A stretch of DNA of 64,000 bases, taken from assembly GCA_944380285.1 (NCBI GenBank), contig CALWGZ010000010.1:1-64000 (forward strand). Direction: 5' to 3'. The translations under genes and the position numbers were made by a program. The DNA is from an uncultured Christensenellaceae bacterium (GTDB taxonomy: Bacteria; Bacillota; Clostridia; Christensenellales; UBA3700). The notes below the pieces were generated by a model. That model made no database searches, was not told where the DNA came from, and saw nothing but the letters and a program-made list of their open reading frames with translations. Position 1 is the first letter of the stretch. Each line of letters begins with the position of its first letter. This document shows, in pieces, positions 48,764-57,187 of the stretch.

Positions 48764-48792
48764 ATTATACTACAAATATCATAGGTTGTCAA
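48764..48792 (-). promoter_or_regulatory. Sigma-A promoter of the zinc-ribbon trio
   Basis: Minus strand: TTGACA (48792-48787), 17 bases, TATAAT (48769-48764), a perfect consensus pair. Confidence 0.9.
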
Positions 48793-48840
48793 TAGCGCTT
48801 TCGGGACATCGCCTCGCGCCGCGGAAAATCGCGCCGCCGC

Positions 48841-48869
48841 TTGCAAAATCACCGAGGTTGAGTTATAAT
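48841..48869 (+). promoter_or_regulatory. Sigma-A promoter of the GH51 gene
   Basis: TTGCAA (48841-48846), 17 bases, TATAAT (48864-48869). It is divergent from the zinc-ribbon promoter, about 50 bases away. Confidence 0.8.
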
Positions 48870-48886
48870 GGACACGGGAGGAAGAT

Positions 48887-51196
48887 ATGAAAAAATTTTT
48901 CGTCGCCTTGCTCGCCGCGCTTGCGATCGCGAGCTGTCTTGCGCTTTGCGCGTGCGACAGCGGATCGGACGTCGTGCTCGACATCGACAAAGCCAACGAG
49001 ACCGTCTCGGTCAACAAAGACCTGTATGGGCTGTTCATCGAGGACATCTCTTATGCCGGCGACGGCGGACTTGTGTCCGAACTCGTCCAAAACGGCAGTT
49101 TCGAATATGCGCCCGACAAGCTCGCCGCATGGCGGTTCGAGGGCGCCAAAGCGAGCGTTTCGACTTCCTCGCCGCTGCATGATAAAAATCCTTCCCACCT
49201 CGTCCTCTCGGTCGGCGGGGACATCGGACGATTGATCAACATCGGCTATCCCGAATATTACGATTATCCCAAAAGTCACTACAACGCCGCGCTCGCGGAC
49301 ACTCCCGATATGGGCTTCGAAGAGGGCGCCGGCTATCGGCTGTCCTTCTATGCGCGCGGGCTTGGCGGCTATCCCGGCAGCGTGAGCGCGATGCTGTTCG
49401 GCGTGGACGGCGCGCAATTGAGCGACGAGGTCGCGATCGACGCCGCCGCACAGACGGAGAGCGCCTATCCCGACTGGGACAGATATGAGGTCGTCCTGAC
49501 GAGCGACGCCACCGCGGACGGCGGCTTGGAGATCTTGTTTGAAGGGGAGGGCGAGATCGAGCTCGACTTCGTCTCTCTCGTGCCGACGGACGCATACGGC
49601 AGCGGCAGCGGACAATGGAAATACGTCACGTTGAGAGAGGACCTCGTCAAGGCGCTTTACGACCTGTCGCCCGGCTTTATTCGCTTCCCCGGAGGCTGTC
49701 TCGCCGAGGGCGACGACCTCGACAGGCTGTTCTCGTGGAAAAACACGATCGGTCCGCTCGAAGAGCGCGAGCACGCCAACAACATCTGGCGCGACGAGTC
49801 TATCGGCAAGAGCTACAACAACACCTTCGCGCTGGGATACCACGAATATTTCCAATTGTGCGAGGACCTCGGCGCCGAGCCGCTCCCGATACTCAACGTC
49901 GGCATGATCTGCCAATTCGAGTTCGAGCCCGACTACCGCGACACCGAGGCGGACTACCGCAAAGGCAAGCTGAGCGAAGAGGAGTGGAACGACTATCTCG
50001 ACAAGTTCGCATTGAGACCGGGCACCGCCGAGTTCGACGCGTACACACAGGACATCCTCGACCTGATCGAGTATTGCAACGGAGACGTTACGACGACGTG
50101 GGGCGCGGTGCGCGCGGCAAACGGACACCCCGAGCCGTTCGATCTGAAATACATAGGGCTCGGCAACGAGAATTGGGGCGACGTCTATTGGCGCAACTTC
50201 GACGCGCTCTACAATGCAGTCAAAGAGGCCTATCCCGACATCACCGTCATCTCGTCGGCGAGCTATCAATTCACCGGCGACTACATCGACGAGTCGTGGG
50301 ACATCATCGCCGAAAAGTACCCCGACACGATCGTCGACGAACATTACTACACGAGCGGAAACAAGCTGTTCGCCAACAACGACCGCTACGACGACTACGA
50401 CCGCGACGGCGCGCAGGTCTTTGTCGGAGAGTATGCGGCGACCCCGTGGGGGATAGGCACCGACATCAAAGCCAACAACATGTGGGCGGCGATCGAAGAG
50501 GCGGGCTATTTGACCTCGCTCGAGCGCAACGGCGACATCGTCAAGTGGGCGTCCTACGCGCCGACGTTCGCCAAGCTCAACGCCCATTGCTGGGAGCTGA
50601 ACATGATCTGGTTCGACTCGCACGACGTCGTTCTGACGCCCAACTACTTTGTGCAATTGCTGTATTCTAACAACACGGGCACGAAATTTATCGCCACAAG
50701 CGGGGCGGCGGACATCAAGACTTCGACAACGATCGGAGAGGACGGGACGCTGTTCGTCAAGCTGGTCAACGAGTCGTCCAAGCCGAGGGAAGTGACCCTC
50801 GACGTCGCCGACACGGACGGCGGTTATGTCGGCTGGTCCAACGTCTTCATCGACGGCGTCAAGGCGGCGTGCAACGAGCCCGGCTCCACCACCGTCGCGC
50901 CCGAAGTCGATGAGGGAAGAGTGAGCGGAAACGCCGCGTCCCTGACAGTCAAACCGTACAGCGTCAACGTCATCAGGATATACCGCGAAGGCGCGGACGT
51001 CTGGATGCCGCCGGCGCTTCCCGCCGGCATGGGCGAGAAGACGGAATACGACGATTTCTTCGTCGACCCCTACGACGCGATCGCATGGGGAGTGAGCGCG
51101 GTCGTCGTCATAGCTGCCGCGGCCGGCGCGGCGATCGCCGTCGCGATCAAGAAGAAAAGAGCGGCGCGCGGAACGGATGCGGACGACGCGCGGTGA
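48887..51196 (+). CDS. Secreted GH51 family alpha-L-arabinofuranosidase (lipoprotein)
   Basis: A retaining enzyme that removes arabinofuranose from plant polysaccharides. The signal peptide (MKKFFVALLAALAIASC) ends in LCAC, a possible lipobox. NKDLYGLFIEDISYAGDGGL, a carbohydrate-binding-like beta domain (about 75-240), FIRFPGGCLAEGDDLDRLF, the acid/base Glu in YIGLGNENWGD near residue 427 and the nucleophile Glu in VFVGEYAATPWG near 513 are all present. The C-terminus carries a second hydrophobic helix (AIAWGVSAVVVIAAAAGAAI) followed by KKKR, so the protein may be fixed to the membrane at both ends, which is unusual. ATG 48887 follows GGGAGGAAG. Length 769. Confidence 0.9.
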   Translation: MKKFFVALLAALAIASCLALCACDSGSDVVLDIDKANETVSVNKDLYGLFIEDISYAGDGGLVSELVQNGSFEYAPDKLAAWRFEGAKASVSTSSPLHDKNPSHLVLSVGGDIGRLINIGYPEYYDYPKSHYNAALADTPDMGFEEGAGYRLSFYARGLGGYPGSVSAMLFGVDGAQLSDEVAIDAAAQTESAYPDWDRYEVVLTSDATADGGLEILFEGEGEIELDFVSLVPTDAYGSGSGQWKYVTLREDLVKALYDLSPGFIRFPGGCLAEGDDLDRLFSWKNTIGPLEEREHANNIWRDESIGKSYNNTFALGYHEYFQLCEDLGAEPLPILNVGMICQFEFEPDYRDTEADYRKGKLSEEEWNDYLDKFALRPGTAEFDAYTQDILDLIEYCNGDVTTTWGAVRAANGHPEPFDLKYIGLGNENWGDVYWRNFDALYNAVKEAYPDITVISSASYQFTGDYIDESWDIIAEKYPDTIVDEHYYTSGNKLFANNDRYDDYDRDGAQVFVGEYAATPWGIGTDIKANNMWAAIEEAGYLTSLERNGDIVKWASYAPTFAKLNAHCWELNMIWFDSHDVVLTPNYFVQLLYSNNTGTKFIATSGAADIKTSTTIGEDGTLFVKLVNESSKPREVTLDVADTDGGYVGWSNVFIDGVKAACNEPGSTTVAPEVDEGRVSGNAASLTVKPYSVNVIRIYREGADVWMPPALPAGMGEKTEYDDFFVDPYDAIAWGVSAVVVIAAAAGAAIAVAIKKKRAARGTDADDAR

Positions 51197-51268
51197 GAGC
51201 GAAAAGAAATACACGGATGAGTACAAAATGTGACTTATCCCGCGCTTTTTCGCACGACAGGAAGAATG

Positions 51269-51290
51269 TTTGTACTATTTTGTGTACAAA
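51269..51290. promoter_or_regulatory. Inverted-repeat operator candidate
   Basis: TTTGTAC (51269-51275), eight bases, GTACAAA (51284-51290), a perfect 7-bp inverted repeat; another GTACAAA half-site lies at about 51219. It is just upstream of TTGACA (51305-51310) in the promoter region of the kinase-fold/XRE gene pair. The XRE protein encoded at 52084 is the natural candidate to bind it. Confidence 0.55.
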
Positions 51291-51366
51291 GTGGCTATTT
51301 CTTCTTGACAAATCCGTTTTAATATAGGACAATTATTATAGACTTTGTTTATAGTAAAATCGAGGT

Positions 51367-52050
51367 ATGGTAAAGGCGGTCAGACAACACAGCTCGAGGA
51401 CGGACGGCAAAAAGAGTCTGTCCGTGGTCGACTACAACGGGCATAAGTGCGTGATGAAGGTGTATTCGTCCGAGCGCGTGCCGCACGAAGAGGCGGCGGT
51501 CATGAGACAGCTCGGCATCACCGGTTACGCGCCGACCGTGGTCGAGGCGGAAGGCAACTACATCATTGCAGAGTACGTCGAGGGCGAAGACTATGCGACC
51601 CTCTTCCGCAGGGCGACGATGACGGACGACGAACAACTTCTCGACACGCTTGCGACGAGGCTGTGCATGTTCTTGCAGATGTTCTACTCGCTCGAAGAGG
51701 GGCACATCATCGGCAGGATAGACTTTGACGAGTTCATCCTCTCGCACGACAGGTGCTGCTGCGTGTGCTTTTCGTCCATGCGCGAGGGCTTGCCCTATCA
51801 GGACATCGCCCAGATCGTAGCGTATGCGATGTGCGCCGCTGTAGGGGGATGCTATGCGGCATATCCGTTCGTAAAGAGAGTGCTGGACGGCTTTCATATC
51901 GACATGACGGGCATCGTCAACGATATGGGCGAATACATCGACGCATACGCCGAGGAGACGGGCGCTTTGATCGACAAGAACGCGATCTTGGAGGCGGCGA
52001 TGAGCCTCGCGGACGGCGATGTGATGAAAAAATGGCAAACGACCGACTGA
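51367..52050 (+). CDS. Protein-kinase-fold protein of unknown function
   Basis: 227 residues. SLSVVDYNGHKCVMKVYSS resembles the glycine-loop/Lys part of a kinase N-lobe, EEAAVMRQLGITGYAPTVVE gives the helix-C-like Glu and NYIIAEYVEGEDYATLFR the hinge. In the C-lobe, GHIIGRIDFDEFILSHDR stands where the catalytic loop would be, but the HxDxxxxN triad is incomplete and no clear DFG follows. It may therefore be a pseudokinase or a distant aminoglycoside-phosphotransferase-like enzyme. The substrate is unknown. It is 33 bases upstream of an XRE regulator gene and likely co-transcribed. Confidence 0.55.
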   Translation: MVKAVRQHSSRTDGKKSLSVVDYNGHKCVMKVYSSERVPHEEAAVMRQLGITGYAPTVVEAEGNYIIAEYVEGEDYATLFRRATMTDDEQLLDTLATRLCMFLQMFYSLEEGHIIGRIDFDEFILSHDRCCCVCFSSMREGLPYQDIAQIVAYAMCAAVGGCYAAYPFVKRVLDGFHIDMTGIVNDMGEYIDAYAEETGALIDKNAILEAAMSLADGDVMKKWQTTD

Positions 52051-52083
52051 CGTCGGAATACAATAACAACAGGAGGCAAACAA

Positions 52084-52302
52084 ATGAAATTCGCAGAGAG
52101 ATTAAAAGAGCAGCGGCTTGCTCACGGGTACAATCAGGTGTACGTCGCCAAGTACATGCAGGTGTCCCAGGTGTCCATCAGCAATTGGGAGCGCGGACTC
52201 AAAGAGCCCAGCTATCAGGCGTTGATCGACCTTGCAAATCTGTTCGGCAAGACCACCGATTATATGCTCGGTCTGGAAGACGACGACAAGTCCGCTCGCT
52301 GA
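52084..52302 (+). CDS. XRE-family helix-turn-helix regulator
   Basis: 72 residues with a single Cro/C1-type helix-turn-helix: RLKEQRLAHGYNQVYVAKYM (helices 1-2), VSQVSISNWERGLKEPS (recognition helix and the wing typical of the family), then LIDLANLFGKTTDYMLGLED. There is no second domain. A ribosome site AGGAGG lies before the ATG. It probably controls its own operon through the TTTGTAC/GTACAAA site upstream of the preceding gene. Confidence 0.92.
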   Translation: MKFAERLKEQRLAHGYNQVYVAKYMQVSQVSISNWERGLKEPSYQALIDLANLFGKTTDYMLGLEDDDKSAR

Positions 52303-52366
52303 ACCAAGTTAGGAAGATAGGTTTTTCTATCCCCCGAAAGGGAGACGGATATATGTGTGCAATTTC

Positions 52367-52398
52367 GGGCGCGGCGCAAGCCGCGTCCTTTGCTTTTT
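52367..52398 (+). terminator. Terminator after the XRE regulator
   Basis: GGGCGCGGC (52367-52375), loop GCAA, GCCGCGTCC (52380-52388), then TTTGCTTTTT. One G-T pair is present. Confidence 0.8.
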
Positions 52399-52462
52399 GA
52401 GAGGGAGCGCGCCGCAAAAACGAGACAAATTTCGCGCTTTGCAAATAATAACGCCGTAACAC

Positions 52463-52491
52463 TTGATATTGCGCGCGGATTTTGTTATTAT
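52463..52491 (+). promoter_or_regulatory. Sigma-A promoter of the GLUG lipoprotein gene
   Basis: TTGATA (52463-52468), 17 bases, TATTAT (52486-52491). Confidence 0.7.
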
Positions 52492-52539
52492 ATTTATAAC
52501 TGTGCACACGCATTGCGCAACATCGTAAAGGAATAGATT

Positions 52540-55362
52540 ATGAAGAACAGAATTTTGGTCGCAACTTTGATCGTTTTGCTCGTCTTCGGGGCGCTCGCCG
52601 TCATGGCGGGATGCTCGGACACGCTCGCCGCACCCGTCAACATCACCGTGCGCGGCGACGATCTCAGCTGGGACAGGGTGGACGGCGCCGCAAGTTATGT
52701 CGTCACCGTCGTCGGCGAAGGCTATTCGGACGAAGGGACGTCGGACAACGGCTTCTACAAGCTCGAGATCACCGAGCCCGGCACCTACACCATCACGGTC
52801 GCGGCGGTCGCCGAGGACGGTACCGTCGGCAAGACAGGCAGCATTTCCTATTTGTTCAAACAGAGGCTCGCCACCCCCGGCAAGCCCGTCTACAACGCCG
52901 GAGTGCTGAGCTGGGACGCGGTCGAGAACGCCGTCTCTTATAGTCTGCGCGTATGGGATCCCGTCGATGACGAGTTGATCGAGAACATCGACGGCATCGA
53001 GGGCACTTCGTACACTCTCGACGCCGAAAAGTACGGCGCTACGGGCGCTTACGACATCTCCGTGATGGCGGTCGCCGCCGCCGACGGCGTCTATTCGGAC
53101 AGCGAGTACAGCGAGGCATATTCGTTGGTCAACGGCACGACGCTCGCCGTCCCCGAGATCAGTTCGATCGGCACGCGCATACGTTGGAGGACCGTCACCG
53201 GCGCGACCGGCTACGACGTCAAGCTGACCGAGCGCACAAGCAAAAAGGAATACGGCTATCACACCTCCACATCTTCGACCGCGTCGACCGCTTCGGTCGC
53301 GATCACGAGCTTCAAGGTCGAGGAGGCGGGCGTCTATGACGTCATCATCCGCGCGACGGGCGACGGACTTGTCTACACGACTTCGGCGTGGAGCGATGTC
53401 AACGAAGAGTATGTCGTCTACAAGCTCGCCGACTTCGGCGAGGACGCGCTCAAAGTCGTGCTTGAAGAGCAGCTCGACGACAACGGGCTCCCCGTGCAAA
53501 AATTGATCTTCACCGTCACCGCCGAGCAGGCGGCGAACGTACAGCAATATTCCGTCTCCGCGCTGCCCGTCGAGGGCGACGGCGACAACGGCTCCGCGCT
53601 GTCGCGCACGATCACCGTCGACGCGGACAAGGAGACCGTCGAAGAGGGCGACGAGTGGACCAAGACCGTAGGCGAAGACGGCTCGATCACCTATACGGTC
53701 GACCTCGACTCCATCTTCTTTGAAGAAAAGGGCGTCGCGCTCGATCCGCAAGAGGACGAGTTCGCGACCCGCAATTACGGCAGGCTTTACAGCATCCGCG
53801 TGCAGGCGAAACGCGACAGCTCGGACGGCGTCATCGACGGCACGGCGACGATCGCCGACGGCGAATATCAAAGCTATCTCAAACCGTCCGCAGATGCCTC
53901 TACCGGCGTCTACAAGGTCACCAATGCCGGCGAGCTGGCATATATGCACTTTGACACCGACAGCGACGCGATCTTCCATCTCTACGCGAACATCGACTTC
54001 GACGGCTACATGTGGAGGACGATCGACAGCTTTGCCGGGCAATTCAGCAACAGCCACTTCTATATTCTCTCCGACTTTGCGATAGACGGTGAGGGGAACG
54101 AGGTCGCGTTCTTCGGCACGCTGAGCGGCGCGCTCAACGACATCGTCATCGCGAATGCGACCGTTGCCGCCGAAGAGGGCAAGGCGCTCGCTCTGCTCGC
54201 CGCGGTCAACGACGGCTCGATACGCGGCTGTTTTGTCTCGGGCGACGTGGACGCGGGCTCGGGGCTTGCGGGCGGACTTGTTGCAGTCAACAACGGCACT
54301 ATCACGGGCAGTGCGGCGTATGCAGACGTGACCGGTTCGGTCGCCGGCGGACTTGCCGCGATCAACACCGCGAACGCTACGATAAACAATTCCTCCGCCT
54401 GCGGCGCGGTCACCGCGAGCTATGAGGCGGCGTCGGCGGACGAGACGGCAAAGGCGCAATATGCGGGATATGAAAACAAGGTAGAGGCGGGCGGTTTCGT
54501 CGCCGAGAATTTCGGGTGGATCACAAACGGCGCGTACGAGGGCAACGTCTCCGCGGACAACACCGCCGCAGGTCAGACCGTCCGCGCCGGCGGATTCGCC
54601 GCATACAACGAGGGCGCGATCCAAAGCTCGTATGCGGGCGCGCTGTACAGCAACGATCAGCAAAAGCGCAACACCGTGACCGCGCTGTCCGACACTCAGG
54701 CGGTCGGCGGCATCGCAGCAGGCGGCTTTGTCGGCGTCAACGTCTCCAATGGGGGCACCGTCGGAGGGGCGCAATTGACCTCGGGTTCGATCGAGGGCAG
54801 CTATGCCAACGCGCTCGTCAAGTGCGCGACCGCGGGCGGATTCGCCGGCATAAACGACGGCGCGATTTCGTACAGCTATTCGATCGGAGGCGTCGCCGCC
54901 GGGTCGGTCTCCGGAAGCGGCTTTGCCGGTACCGGCAGCGGAACTTATACCTCGTGCGTGTTCTATGATGCCGATCTCGGGACTATGCCCGAAACGGCGG
55001 GCATAACGCGCGTCGTCCGCGAAGGCAACGACTTCAACGCCGTCGGCGCAAAGATCGCCGCGGCGCTTGAAGGGCACTTCTTCAAGGCTGAAAACGCCGC
55101 CAACCCGGTGATCGCGGGCATGTACTTCGCGGACGCGAGACACCTCGACCTGACGCGCGGACAATATGTCGATCTGACCTATTGGACGGTCGGCAGCGAC
55201 GGAAAGGTCACGACCACGGAGTTCGACAACGAGACGGAGGTGTTCGGCGACGAGTTCGGCGACGAGGAGTCGACGGGCAGAGGCGTCGGCGAATATGTGA
55301 TACGCATTCCGATGAGCGGAAGCGGCAACGTCATATATGTGTCGATGACGGTTTCGAGATGA
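52540..55362 (+). CDS. Large surface lipoprotein with fibronectin-like domains and GLUG repeats
   Basis: 940 residues. A lipoprotein signal peptide (ILVATLIVLLVFGALAVMAGC) has the lipobox VMAGC; the mature protein begins CSDTLAAP. Residues about 32-270 hold three fibronectin-III-like units, each with a LSWDxVxxAxxYxVxV pattern. From about 470 to the end, repeats such as GGFAGINDGAISYSYSIGGV and GGFVAENFGWITNGAYEGNV match the GLUG motif of surface adhesin-like proteins. No catalytic motif is visible. It is probably attached to the outer face of the membrane and may bind glycans or host material. It stands alone between its own promoter and a terminator. Confidence 0.8.
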   Translation: MKNRILVATLIVLLVFGALAVMAGCSDTLAAPVNITVRGDDLSWDRVDGAASYVVTVVGEGYSDEGTSDNGFYKLEITEPGTYTITVAAVAEDGTVGKTGSISYLFKQRLATPGKPVYNAGVLSWDAVENAVSYSLRVWDPVDDELIENIDGIEGTSYTLDAEKYGATGAYDISVMAVAAADGVYSDSEYSEAYSLVNGTTLAVPEISSIGTRIRWRTVTGATGYDVKLTERTSKKEYGYHTSTSSTASTASVAITSFKVEEAGVYDVIIRATGDGLVYTTSAWSDVNEEYVVYKLADFGEDALKVVLEEQLDDNGLPVQKLIFTVTAEQAANVQQYSVSALPVEGDGDNGSALSRTITVDADKETVEEGDEWTKTVGEDGSITYTVDLDSIFFEEKGVALDPQEDEFATRNYGRLYSIRVQAKRDSSDGVIDGTATIADGEYQSYLKPSADASTGVYKVTNAGELAYMHFDTDSDAIFHLYANIDFDGYMWRTIDSFAGQFSNSHFYILSDFAIDGEGNEVAFFGTLSGALNDIVIANATVAAEEGKALALLAAVNDGSIRGCFVSGDVDAGSGLAGGLVAVNNGTITGSAAYADVTGSVAGGLAAINTANATINNSSACGAVTASYEAASADETAKAQYAGYENKVEAGGFVAENFGWITNGAYEGNVSADNTAAGQTVRAGGFAAYNEGAIQSSYAGALYSNDQQKRNTVTALSDTQAVGGIAAGGFVGVNVSNGGTVGGAQLTSGSIEGSYANALVKCATAGGFAGINDGAISYSYSIGGVAAGSVSGSGFAGTGSGTYTSCVFYDADLGTMPETAGITRVVREGNDFNAVGAKIAAALEGHFFKAENAANPVIAGMYFADARHLDLTRGQYVDLTYWTVGSDGKVTTTEFDNETEVFGDEFGDEESTGRGVGEYVIRIPMSGSGNVIYVSMTVSR

Positions 55363-55367
55363 ACTTG

Positions 55368-55394
55368 TGCGGAGCGGCGACGCTCCGCATTTTC
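55368..55394 (+). terminator. Terminator after the GLUG lipoprotein
   Basis: TGCGGAGCG (55368-55376), loop GCGA, CGCTCCGCA (55381-55389), then TTTTCG. Confidence 0.8.
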
Positions 55395-55430
55395 GTTTAC
55401 GCATGCGCGCGCAATTTTATGCGCGAACGA

Positions 55431-55459
55431 TTGAAAAAGCGCGCGCGAACTGATATACT
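55431..55459 (+). promoter_or_regulatory. Sigma-A promoter of the MFS transporter operon
   Basis: TTGAAA (55431-55436), 17 bases, TATACT (55454-55459), about 38 bases before the ATG. Confidence 0.75.
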
Positions 55460-55497
55460 GTAAGGGACGGGGCATCCCGAAAATAAGAGGAAAATTT

Positions 55498-57186
55498 ATG
55501 GACAACGAAAAGGAACAACTCGCAGACGCCGCCGCTACCGAACAGAGCGCGGATACGGCTGCCGCATCGGGCGGATCGGGCGTCGACATGAAACTCGACT
55601 TCAAGCGCACGCTGTTCGTCGGCTTTGCCTTTATGGGCATCATGTGCTTTTGGGAAGTCTACGACTACATCATGCCGCTCATCTTGCAGCGCGTGTTCGG
55701 CATGGAGTATGCCGAGTACGGCATCATCATGGGCTTGGACAACTTGCTGGCGATCTTCCTTTTGCCGCTGTTCGGGCACCTTTCGGACAGGCGCAGCAAA
55801 GCCAAGTTCGGCAGGCGCACGACCTTCATCTTTTGGGGTACCATCCTTGCGGTCGTGTTCATGATCTGTATGGCTGTCATCGAACACGTCCAATACGGCT
55901 TGCTGACCAAGGTCGGAGACCTCGACGATCCGCAGGTCGTCTATGACTATATGACGCAATACGGCGGCAATTGGAGCGGCGACGCCAAGGAGAGCATAGA
56001 CGCGTTCATCGCCGGCTGGCAGAACGCCGACTATCAGACGTGGTTCAAGGGGCTTGCGGACGGCTCGATCGAACTGACCGCCGAGCAGAACGCCCGCTAC
56101 AACTCCGAGTTCCTCACGCCGTTCTATGCGGCGCAGCAGCTGATCGCAGCGCAGGTCCGAGGGAAGAACATCGGGCTTTTGGTGATGTTCATCTTCTTGC
56201 TGCTCGCGACCCTCGTCGCGATGTCGTCCTACCGCTCGCCGGCGATCGCGCTGATGCCCGACGTCACGCCCAAGCCGCTGCGCTCGCAGGCGAACGCGCT
56301 GATCACCTTTATGGGCGGCGCGGGCGGCTTTGTGTCCATCCTCATCTACACCGTCTACAACATGGTCTCGCCGGGCAGATATCAGTCTTCGCACATCTGG
56401 ATCTTTGTCGTCCTCGGCGTGCTGATGCTGGTCATGCTGGGCGCGTTCTTGGCGGTCGTGCGCGAGAAGAAGTTCGTGCAGATGCGCTACGACGAGGAGA
56501 AGAGGTGGAACGTCGTCGACGAAGAGGAGGTCCACGCAAACGAGCCTCTTGGCAAAGAAAAGAGGCTGTCCTTCTTCCTCATCCTCGGCACGGTCTTCCT
56601 TTGGTTCTTGGGCTGGAACGCGATCAAGAGCCACCTGTCCACCTATGCGACCGGCGTGCTCAAATTCGAGGACAGCTTTGTGTCCGTCATCAACATCCTC
56701 AACGGCGCGGGCGGCGCGATCGCACTGCTTCCCGTCGCGTTGCTTGCAGCCAAGTTCGGCCGCAAAAAGACCATTTTGATGGGCGTCATCATCGCGGTGT
56801 GCGCGTTCGTGCCCTGCATCTTCCTCAACGACGGCATCAACGCCACGCTGCTCAAAGTCGCGTTCACCGCGTGCTTTTTGATCGCCGGCTTCGGTCTTGT
56901 CATCATCAACGTCAACACTCTGCCCATGGTCACGGAGCTTGCCAAGGGCAGCAACGTCGGTCAATACACCGGCTACTATTACGTCGCGTCCATGACCGCG
57001 CAGGCGGTGACTCCGTACCTGTCCGGTCTCATCATGGACGCCAATCCCGGCAAGGAGAACCTCATCTTCGTCTACGGCGTATGCTGCATAGCGATGGCGT
57101 TCGTCACGATGTTCTTCACCAAGCACGGCGACAACCGCCCCGAGAAAAAGAAGAAGACCATCGAGTACTTCGCCGAAGAGGATTGA
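55498..57186 (+). CDS. MFS sugar transporter (GPH/SLC45-like)
   Basis: 562 residues with about 12 membrane helices. A charged N-terminal extension of 30 residues precedes FVGFAFMGIMCFWEVYDYIM. The loop after helix 2-3, FGHLSDRRSKAKFGRRTTFI, is the signature of the GPH/SUC-type sugar porters. A large loop between helices (about 140-220) and another (about 320-350) are longer than usual; the first is probably extracellular. It is the first gene of an operon (one base to the next ATG). The substrate is likely a disaccharide or glycoside but cannot be read from the sequence. Confidence 0.85.
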   Translation: MDNEKEQLADAAATEQSADTAAASGGSGVDMKLDFKRTLFVGFAFMGIMCFWEVYDYIMPLILQRVFGMEYAEYGIIMGLDNLLAIFLLPLFGHLSDRRSKAKFGRRTTFIFWGTILAVVFMICMAVIEHVQYGLLTKVGDLDDPQVVYDYMTQYGGNWSGDAKESIDAFIAGWQNADYQTWFKGLADGSIELTAEQNARYNSEFLTPFYAAQQLIAAQVRGKNIGLLVMFIFLLLATLVAMSSYRSPAIALMPDVTPKPLRSQANALITFMGGAGGFVSILIYTVYNMVSPGRYQSSHIWIFVVLGVLMLVMLGAFLAVVREKKFVQMRYDEEKRWNVVDEEEVHANEPLGKEKRLSFFLILGTVFLWFLGWNAIKSHLSTYATGVLKFEDSFVSVINILNGAGGAIALLPVALLAAKFGRKKTILMGVIIAVCAFVPCIFLNDGINATLLKVAFTACFLIAGFGLVIINVNTLPMVTELAKGSNVGQYTGYYYVASMTAQAVTPYLSGLIMDANPGKENLIFVYGVCCIAMAFVTMFFTKHGDNRPEKKKKTIEYFAEED

Positions 57187-57187
57187 T

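Noticed and set aside
48863..51226. 787-codon open frame on the minus strand
   Set aside because: Antisense to the GH51 gene and its promoter; no domain.
52327..55404. 1025-codon open frame on the minus strand
   Set aside because: Antisense to the GLUG lipoprotein and runs through its promoter and terminator; Arg/Val/Asp-rich with no motif.
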